From positions 1-43,690 of IMG/VR virus record IMGVR_UViG_3300024259_000066: a stretch of DNA of 43,690 nt. The stretch is one strand, 5' to 3'. The DNA comes from a virus. The notes beneath the pieces were generated by a model. It worked only from the letters and a program-made list of their open reading frames with translations. It had not been told where the DNA came from and ran no database searches. The position numbers and the translations under genes are program-made. Below are positions 39,001 through 43,690 of the stretch, one piece after another (within the stretch, counting starts at the first letter, position 1; the number at the start of each line of letters is the position of its first letter).

Positions 39001-39248
39001 ACCTCTGCTATTTCAGCCAAACCGTTGAACCACCATGTCAAATTTGAAATCAGTTCAGGGGAAATGCCTTGGGTTTTTGAGTGAACGATGTCACCGGCGA
39101 TGAAAATAATGTCTGGTTTCAAAGTATGCAACTTTGAAAATGCGTCTTCAAACGCTGTGCGATATTCATCGTGCCTAGAAAGAGAGCGCCAGTGTATATC
39201 GCTTAAATGACAGATCTTAGTAATGTGACACCTCGAGGTTATTTTCAA
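36096..39248 (-). CDS. Fused Mre11-type nuclease and Rad50-type ATPase (gp47-gp46)
   Basis: This 1050-aa protein joins two T4 recombination proteins in one chain. Residues 1-350 form the calcineurin-like nuclease: L-S-D-I-H (D17, H19), A-G-D (D53), L-G-N-H-D (N89-D91), F-H-G (H159) and G-D-I-H (191-194). Residues about 375-1050 form the SMC-type ATPase: Walker A G-K-N-R-S-G-K-S-S (407-415), long coiled coils, a hook with C724 and C731 (C-A-D-T-F-P-Q-C), signature C-S-G-M-E-K, Walker B V-L-I-I-D-E-G-F-G, and the H-loop His1023. It resects DNA ends for recombination-dependent replication. No ATG fits: TTG at 39248 has no ribosome site, while GAGG lies six bases before an ATT at 39224. Confidence 0.9.
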   Translation of the reverse strand: MKITSRCHITKICHLSDIHWRSLSRHDEYRTAFEDAFSKLHTLKPDIIFIAGDIVHSKTQGISPELISNLTWWFNGLAEIAEVHVTLGNHDGLILNPDREDAISPILAAIDNPRIKLYKKSGTYPMNDECNICVFSCFDEAGWPDVKPEEGKINIATFHGVVHNSETDAAWALESDVNLKFFEGYDFVMLGDIHKQQILDKAGRIRFSGSAIQQNYAETPGKGFLMWDIKSKDDFDVKHVEIKHEHPFVTLDYDDDLDKLQSEMEDYPSSAHVRVKIQSAATQADMSQIRAAIKSVSGPTEIVFKREVDAATLELSDELLDETIKLDSFDAVNNLIKEFYANAKLDDETINEMAKTLSGVWKSAKLADNSTSGRWSLRRMEFDNIFGYGEGNIVNFESASGITGIFGKNRSGKSSLCGAATYALFNGTDRGAMKNMHIVNARKGYCVAKALISKKGKNYLVERQTVKKTTKKGDHHAVTHLNLFESDETGTPLKDISEEQRRETEKILRGLVGTLDDFLLTTLASQGDINRFVDQGSATRKSILAKFLRLDILDTLFELVKQDLSIAKKMLKSAPEQQFDAKIVDKTAKVKARIAERTAESDSLGKITRILNNINSALDSQTKEMYVQTEIDDQAEKIRKANEDRDEFMETMSVASLERDVINATITEMKTKIQDIDFAKLKKKKVAIVDSEHGIIVATGEIETKSSKLRADKRAVKKLSDVPCADTFPQCKYIISAKKAEKNMLEKKDDLLASKKRVAALKSSLKKLLKENVDEKLAQKQEHDEKLFLLAQSKSKLSMKILGLESRISNVERDLAVDNSMLSRMKINLCSTESAKERKILVAKKKLATEKLQEAKLRIQTLSERIGLLTSEVKRLRTDKIQFEKNNQQVQILTLLGKALSRNGIPLQIVKRKLPVINVEIANILQGITGFTVELTVDDSAGMDIILNYGDSKRVIECCSGMEKMMSSLAIRTALVRVSSLPKADVLIIDEGFGALDATNVEACTTLLRSLTKTFRLILIISHVDTVKDVVDNIIEISTTKGHDAQVKFL

Positions 39249-40026
39249 AAATCATAACATACGTCCAATTCTTGTTATTACAAAAACCTATTGCAGCTCT
39301 TTTTTTTGCATCTACTTTTTCTGGGTCCCTTATAAACCCTTTGATTTCTTCAATGCATGTACTTCCGGAACAGCTTTCTACTAGTATATCCGGTATGTAT
39401 ATATGTTCGGATCCGTCATGACTATATTTTATTTTTATGCCGTGCGACGTTGTAAACTTAACAACTTCATCACATGATTCAAGAAATCGCAATCTGCGCA
39501 GTTCGTATGACGACATATAATACATTCGTTCACCAGCTTTCTTCGAATAAAACCAGCCTCTTGCTGTGTTTTTCATTTGACCGGATTTTATAAAAATCTT
39601 CTCAATTATTTCATCAAATTCTTTTTCGCTCTTTTTTGACCAATGGTTTTCTTTTATTAGTTGCCTTGTTTTATTCGAAACTGTTTTCCCGGTGCAGGCA
39701 CTGCTATGCTTGTCTTTTCTGTCGTCAGTCCAGTACTCTTTTGCGTGTTTTTTTGTCCACCTAAACGCCTTACCGGTTTCATTGATTTGTTTCATGACCC
39801 GACTGCCATTACTCGAAATAGCTTTTCGAATTTTCTTAGTTTCTTCTTTTGGTTTTTTTGACCAGTGATTTTCTTTAATTTTTTTGCTCACTTCTTTCTT
39901 CTTTTCACTTGTCATGACATCACCATACAATCGCCGATATTCGGCAACCCCCATATTATGTTTAAACTTCAAGTGAGAAGGAGAAATAATTCCAAATTTT
40001 TTGTGGCATAGCTGACATTCTATCAT
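39217..40026 (-). CDS. Putative homing endonuclease, zinc finger plus PD-(D/E)XK
   Basis: This 269-aa protein has one N-terminal Cys/His finger (C-Q-L-C with H-L-K-F-K-H), lysine-rich repeats of the form K-E-N-H-W-S-K-K, and a C-terminal nuclease with S-S-Y-E (E175), Y-I-P-D (D213) and E-I-K (E227, K229). The start is the ATG at 40026 with GCGAGG upstream; the frame open to 40176 runs into the primase gene. It lies between primase and the Mre11-Rad50 fusion and overlaps the latter's 5' end by 32 bases. A short 6-bp inverted repeat and a promoter-like motif surround its ribosome-binding site. Confidence 0.7.
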   Translation of the reverse strand: MIECQLCHKKFGIISPSHLKFKHNMGVAEYRRLYGDVMTSEKKKEVSKKIKENHWSKKPKEETKKIRKAISSNGSRVMKQINETGKAFRWTKKHAKEYWTDDRKDKHSSACTGKTVSNKTRQLIKENHWSKKSEKEFDEIIEKIFIKSGQMKNTARGWFYSKKAGERMYYMSSYELRRLRFLESCDEVVKFTTSHGIKIKYSHDGSEHIYIPDILVESCSGSTCIEEIKGFIRDPEKVDAKKRAAIGFCNNKNWTYVMIFENNLEVSHY

Positions 40027-40045
40027 TTTAGATACCTCGCAGATA

Positions 40046-40052
40046 TAAGTAT
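40046..40052 (-). promoter_or_regulatory. Candidate promoter motif (ATACTTA) at a weak hairpin
   Basis: ATACTTA on the sense strand 19 bases before the ATG of the 39217-40026 endonuclease. It overlaps a 6-bp inverted repeat (AGATAC at 40054-40049, GTATCT at 40035-40030) that would partly cover the GAGG ribosome-binding site. Confidence 0.4.
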
Positions 40053-40081
40053 CTTGACATCGGCCATGTGGCAAATTTTTG

Positions 40082-41041
40082 TCATAGTATAGAACCGCTC
40101 TTGATTTTTGAAATCTTGTGATTGAGAAAAGAAACTGGAGTCCACCGTGCCGTCGTCGCCAAAATGTCACGAACATCGCTTTTCGTTCTGCTGCCTAGGT
40201 CGTTACCCTTGATCGTTAAGTTATAAACGGAACAACCGGCAAGAGATAAACGGCGACATACGTCATGAATTCTGCTTTCTGCATCTTCATCAAACGCCAC
40301 GATAACCGTACTTTCATGTTGCTTCAACCTCATAAATAAATTACTGCCTGATGCTAGCGAAGAACCTAACACAGGAACTGTATTCTCCGGACATTTTACT
40401 GCATCGAACACACCTTCCACAAGAATGATCGGTTCATCCCAGTTGATGTCGAACTCGTTAAAAATGACCGTTCGTTTCGGCACGTCAGCATTTTTGTATT
40501 TGAATTTTGTTTCATCGATGCACCTCGCCGTGTAGTAGTTGAGCTGGCCTGAGGCTGTAAATGACGGGAAGATTGCCTTGCGGCGAAACTTGAACTCATT
40601 TGACACACATATGCGCCATCTATACATATCCATTTTCGTCAGGCCACGGGCTTTTAGGTATCTTTTTACATCATTTGCGTCGGGATCATTTTTCGCGGAC
40701 ATTAACAAAACTGAATCTTCCGGCAGTTCCGGCGGCAGAATGATCTCTTCGAGAGCCTGCTGGTCTGTATATGACCGGTCTTCATGAAATAATTGTGCGC
40801 ATCGAGGGGCATAATTTTTAGCGAACTTGCGAAACAAAAAGTTGATGTTTTTGCCAGAGGTGCCGCATACCCAACAATGATACCAGCCGGTTGCCAGCTC
40901 AATATATAGCTTTTTCTTATTTTTTCGGCCATCTTTGCAACTTGGACAGGAAACGTGGAAGTTTACCTTCCCAGTTTCCATGTAACCAGATCCAAACGCA
41001 GCTTCAAATAAAGCAGTCTTTTTTGATATTTCTAAGCCCAC
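40082..41041 (-). CDS. 61: DNA primase, gp61-like
   Basis: This 319-aa protein (T4 gp61 is 342 aa) has the primase zinc ribbon C-P-S-C (C32, C35) with C-W-V-C (C56, C59) and a TOPRIM core with I-L-V-E-G (E209) and A-F-D-E-D (D251, D253). It makes RNA primers for lagging-strand synthesis with the replicative helicase. The start is GTG at 41041, which overlaps the stop of the upstream resolvase gene (TAGTG), so translation is probably coupled. The helicase partner is outside the window. Confidence 0.88.
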   Translation of the reverse strand: MGLEISKKTALFEAAFGSGYMETGKVNFHVSCPSCKDGRKNKKKLYIELATGWYHCWVCGTSGKNINFLFRKFAKNYAPRCAQLFHEDRSYTDQQALEEIILPPELPEDSVLLMSAKNDPDANDVKRYLKARGLTKMDMYRWRICVSNEFKFRRKAIFPSFTASGQLNYYTARCIDETKFKYKNADVPKRTVIFNEFDINWDEPIILVEGVFDAVKCPENTVPVLGSSLASGSNLFMRLKQHESTVIVAFDEDAESRIHDVCRRLSLAGCSVYNLTIKGNDLGSRTKSDVRDILATTARWTPVSFLNHKISKIKSGSIL

Positions 41042-41631
41042 TATACATTTGTATCACTAATGTCTGTGGTTTTCAAAACATCGGCGCCAAAACGAGCAAC
41101 AACATATGCATCGGCGATGTCAAAACAAACTGCCTCATTACGTGTGATACCCTTATTCTTCCCGCTTTTGAGTACTTTTGTGGGCCATGGGTATGAAATC
41201 ATGTCTGGTTGAACCTTCACCCACTCAAAAACTTGGTCTTTCGTGTTGAGGGGTAGTTTCCTGTTGACGAAGCACCCGACGGCTTTCCTCGTGGAAATCA
41301 CATTGGCCAGGTATAATGGGCAATCAAAAATTGAACGAGCGAGGTAACTAGCAATACCGTTGAACCGGTTTAGCTTCGCCAACGTCCCAGCAGAAGACAT
41401 CCTGCTTCTAAACGCCTGGAGAGCCTCCTCAACAACAATCACGTCAATCTCGTGATCGTACGCCACATCGGAAAGATGTTCCCTCAACATGCACGACTTC
41501 GTATAGAGACCTTTTGTTTTTGTCATCGAAATACCGTCGGCAATGACAACACGATCTTCCATTGGTAACGATGTGTCAATTACACAAACACCCACGTTTG
41601 ACGTTGAAACGTCCAATCCTAAAACTTTCAT
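41041..41631 (-). CDS. RuvC-like Holliday junction resolvase
   Basis: This 196-aa protein has the RNase-H-fold acidic residues of RuvC-type resolvases: L-G-L-D-V-S-T (D7), V-I-V-V-E-E-A (E68/E69), and F-D-I-A-D-A-Y (D171, D174). Such enzymes cut branched DNA, here probably concatemer branches before packaging, the job of unrelated endonuclease VII in T4. It overlaps the primase start and follows the endonuclease gene by seven bases. No clear ribosome-binding site precedes the ATG. Confidence 0.8.
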   Translation of the reverse strand: MKVLGLDVSTSNVGVCVIDTSLPMEDRVVIADGISMTKTKGLYTKSCMLREHLSDVAYDHEIDVIVVEEALQAFRSRMSSAGTLAKLNRFNGIASYLARSIFDCPLYLANVISTRKAVGCFVNRKLPLNTKDQVFEWVKVQPDMISYPWPTKVLKSGKNKGITRNEAVCFDIADAYVVARFGADVLKTTDISDTNV

Positions 41632-41638
41632 ACACGTA

Positions 41639-42637
41639 TTATGACATAATTTTTAGTTCGCGTAAATCGTGTTCTGTTATGAATCGATATTCGTTGATCC
41701 CTTCAGACTCACAGAATTTTCGGGATGCTAATGCTTTTTGTTGAACTTTTTCTGTGTTTATAAACATTGACGGTTTCACTTCCCATATTTGTCTTGTTCC
41801 GTCACTAAATTCAACCAAAAAATCAGGAATATACCACCTTTTTTCCCCATTGTAACGATATGGAATTTTAATTGTTTCATATCCATATGATGCTACATTA
41901 TCATCATTGTCGAGAAAGTTCATTGTTATTAGTTCCCAACCGGAACGATAGAACATTTTCTTGCCTGTTTTTGGTGAAACGTGTTCACCGGCTTGGCGAT
42001 TTTTTCCGTACGGCTTTATTTTGCCAGCTAACATCATTTCTGCACGTTTTAGCGACATAATTGCCTTAGATTCAACAGTATGGCACTTTCCATACATCGG
42101 ATTGTTTTTTCCCTTCGAGCGATTTGAATTACGTTGCTCGGCGCTCATTTTCTTTTTTGATTCTTCGCTATGCTTTCGACCTGTCCATGGGTGAACATAT
42201 GTCCCTTCTTTTTGCTTTTTACGAATTGTACGACTAATATTTGCACGGGCTTCTGGCGTCATACTTTTCTCATGCCAAATCGCATAAGTTTCTGGGTTTT
42301 TTGATTTCCATGATCCGTAACATTGAGGTTTGCAAAAGCTTCCATGAATTTCATTTGGGGCAGCCTGAGACGTCCATCGCTCAATTAGTTTTCCGCAATC
42401 TCTGCAGTTTGCTTTTGTTATTGCTGCACCGTGACCGCCGAAGCCGTCAGACTTACGATGACCGTATGTACATTTTTTTGAACATCGATGTATTTTTGCT
42501 CTTACGTATGCAGTTCTATATTTTCCAGCACGCTCAAACGTCGAACCACAAATATCACATTTGATGACTACAACCGTTGGTGGATTACCAGGAGCGCCCG
42601 GTCTTTTTCTTGGAAGTTGTTTTATTTCTATGATCAT
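41639..42637 (-). CDS. Putative homing endonuclease, zinc fingers, NUMOD3 and PD-(D/E)XK
   Basis: This 332-aa protein has two Cys4-type fingers (C-D-I-C with C-S-K-K-C, and C-R-D-C with C-K-P-Q-C), a NUMOD3 region with H-P-W-T-G-R-K-H-S-E-E and N-N-P-M-Y-G-K, and a C-terminal nuclease with S-G-W-E (E235), Y-I-P-D (D272) and E-V-K (E286, K288). It sits between a virion-protein gene and the resolvase gene. There is no ribosome-binding site; ATACTTA ends five bases before the ATG, so the message may be leaderless. It shares its nuclease layout with 22361-23356 and 39217-40026. Confidence 0.78.
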   Translation of the reverse strand: MIIEIKQLPRKRPGAPGNPPTVVVIKCDICGSTFERAGKYRTAYVRAKIHRCSKKCTYGHRKSDGFGGHGAAITKANCRDCGKLIERWTSQAAPNEIHGSFCKPQCYGSWKSKNPETYAIWHEKSMTPEARANISRTIRKKQKEGTYVHPWTGRKHSEESKKKMSAEQRNSNRSKGKNNPMYGKCHTVESKAIMSLKRAEMMLAGKIKPYGKNRQAGEHVSPKTGKKMFYRSGWELITMNFLDNDDNVASYGYETIKIPYRYNGEKRWYIPDFLVEFSDGTRQIWEVKPSMFINTEKVQQKALASRKFCESEGINEYRFITEHDLRELKIMS

Positions 42638-42642
42638 GTTTC

Positions 42643-42649
42643 TAAGTAT
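42643..42649 (-). promoter_or_regulatory. Promoter-like motif 5 bases from the ATG (ATACTTA)
   Basis: ATACTTA on the sense strand ends five bases before the ATG of the 41639-42637 endonuclease, the same spacing as at 2020-2026 and 14949-14955. Confidence 0.4.
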
Positions 42650-42677
42650 AGCGTCATCTCAGAAAATGTATAGGAAA

Positions 42678-43690
42678 TTAATAATCGAGGCGGACTCTTA
42701 CCACGTATCGGTCGCCGTCTCGCTTAATTGCAGGTTGTGCGAAGTTGGCACGACCTACAACGTTTAGGTTCTCATCATGGAATTGCATTCCCGTCAGGTA
42801 TACAAATGACTTCGCCGTTTCATTGGGGTAATCACTTGGAACCATGTCCTGGTATGTCGGGTTCGGCGATGAGTTGACGAAACCCTTGTCGACAGGGACG
42901 TTGACTTCAAGGACGTGGATATTTCGCTGGCCTTCAAATGAGATTTCCCAGGCATCAGAACCAAACATAGGAAGATTCGGAGATTTGACAACGAGGATTC
43001 CCTCTTCATAAATCACATTTCCAACCGACGCCCAGGTTGCATGTGAGCCCTCCGAATCAGCTCGGTACAGGTTACCATACCCATCGTCTTTCAGGGTTAT
43101 CTGGACCCTCCCGTTCGACCCTGTTACAGCCAAATCCTTCAACACAATCGATTTTGGTTTCAATTGGTCGCCATAGAACATGTTTGACACATCAAAGAAC
43201 ACAACTTCATTCGAACTCGGGTCCTTTGTTCGCTGGAGAATTGTCAGAATGTTCGCGGGAGAAACAGCAGGATCCTCAGGGGTCGGACCGATTAGCGGAG
43301 CAACAATAGATCCAGAGATAAGTTTTGCCGTCCCTTGCTGGTCATCAAATTTTGGAAGAAATTCTGTGCTGACCAGATTTTCCAACGTAATCAATGACAG
43401 GTCAATATTTCCAAAATCATTTCTAAATTTGTCCAGAATCGAACCGCTGGTAGCTTTGTCCAAGTTTCCTGAAAGCAACATTTTGAAATTCGGTGTGAAC
43501 CTTCCGTTATCGCATGGAAGAATCGACAAGTTTCGTTTTCTATGGCTGCCGGATTCGTAGATCCAGTAGTTTGCAGATTTCGGTGTGATCGTCGTCGAAT
43601 CAATTTGTGATGTTTCAAGACCGAGGTGCCGCGGTGTGGTTCCACGAACAAACTCACGAGTGAAGTTTTGAATGTTTAGCTCATGACCTC
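42678..43690 (-). CDS. C-terminal part of a large virion structural protein (partial)
   Basis: The frame is open from the right edge of the window to the stop at 42678, at least 337 codons, so the TTG at 43529 is not the true start. The C-terminal part has N-M-F-Y-G, L-K-D-D-G-Y-G-N-L-Y-R-A-D, G-N-V-I-Y-E-E-G and F-V-Y-L-T-G-M, then a last A-Q-P-A-I-K-R-D-G-D-R-Y. I recall this block from large structural proteins of T4-like phages, probably baseplate or tail related. Its exact role cannot be read from the fragment. It is beta-rich, with no enzymatic motif. Confidence 0.6.
   Translation of the reverse strand, partial: GHELNIQNFTREFVRGTTPRHLGLETSQIDSTTITPKSANYWIYESGSHRKRNLSILPCDNGRFTPNFKMLLSGNLDKATSGSILDKFRNDFGNIDLSLITLENLVSTEFLPKFDDQQGTAKLISGSIVAPLIGPTPEDPAVSPANILTILQRTKDPSSNEVVFFDVSNMFYGDQLKPKSIVLKDLAVTGSNGRVQITLKDDGYGNLYRADSEGSHATWASVGNVIYEEGILVVKSPNLPMFGSDAWEISFEGQRNIHVLEVNVPVDKGFVNSSPNPTYQDMVPSDYPNETAKSFVYLTGMQFHDENLNVVGRANFAQPAIKRDGDRYVVRVRLDY

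Noticed and set aside
40027-40176. Extension of the 39217 endonuclease frame upstream to 40176
   Set aside because: It runs through the end of the primase gene and lacks a ribosome site, whereas GCGAGG precedes the ATG at 40026.
41639-42637. Reading the endonucleases as group I intron-encoded
   Set aside because: The neighbouring genes are intact and not split around the endonuclease ORFs, so they are free-standing.
1-43690. tRNA genes, often present in large T4-like phages
   Set aside because: I found no cloverleaf with acceptor stem and T-loop consensus in the short gaps; a covariance-model scan would settle it.

Overview
This window is part of a tailed-phage genome (Caudoviricetes, myovirus) of the broad T4-like lineage, probably a large or 'jumbo' member. 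I recognise counterparts of T4 gp13, gp14, gp15, gp17, gp18 (two copies), gp19, gp20, gp21, gp22, gp23, a gp26-type tail/baseplate chaperone, gp46/gp47 (fused into one protein) and gp61 primase, plus a RuvC-like resolvase. Proteins are longer than in T4 (sheaths 1027 and 1055 aa, capsid protein 632 aa, portal 643 aa). The host cannot be read from the window. I saw no tRNA, rRNA, integrase, transposase or CRISPR array. Almost everything is on the minus strand; only two genes (14961-15680 and 16238-16627) are on the plus strand. No gene-free gap exceeds 300 bases.

Layout in the direction of minus-strand transcription (right to left). 43690-42678: end of a large virion protein that runs off the window. 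42637-36096: DNA-metabolism block (homing endonuclease, RuvC-like resolvase, primase, homing endonuclease, Mre11-Rad50-type fusion). 36088-34652: a methyltransferase interrupted by an in-frame UAA, a zinc-ribbon protein and a conserved small protein. 34651-23471: head module (large terminase, portal, a conserved protein, prohead protease, five smaller virion or core proteins, scaffold, major capsid protein), closed by a clear terminator. 23356-14199: accessory island with a homing endonuclease, many small proteins sharing one N-terminal sequence, two genes that look like the N- and C-terminal halves of a second capsid-protein fold, a ParB/sulfiredoxin-like protein and a possible ADP-ribosyltransferase. 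14197-3014: neck and tail (coiled-coil membrane protein, gp13, gp14, gp15, two sheaths, two leader-bearing small proteins, tube). 2944-1: HNH homing endonuclease, a hypothetical protein, and the gp26-like chaperone with an apparent frameshift extension.

The most interesting pattern is a conserved 14-residue leader (M-K-I-T-x-x-Q-L-R-K-L-I-R-E) on at least ten otherwise unrelated small proteins. It ends in (I/V)-x-E, the kind of site cut by T4 prohead protease gp21. A matching I-K-E/A site lies in the capsid protein where T4 gp23 is cleaved, and a gp21 homologue is encoded here. I infer a capsid-targeting leader that loads a set of cargo proteins into the head. A second recurring pattern is the sense-strand motif ATA(C/T/A)TTA upstream of many genes, a candidate late promoter. 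In some places it sits inside a hairpin that would hide the ribosome-binding site, and in a few genes it lies 5 bases from the start codon, which would give leaderless messages.
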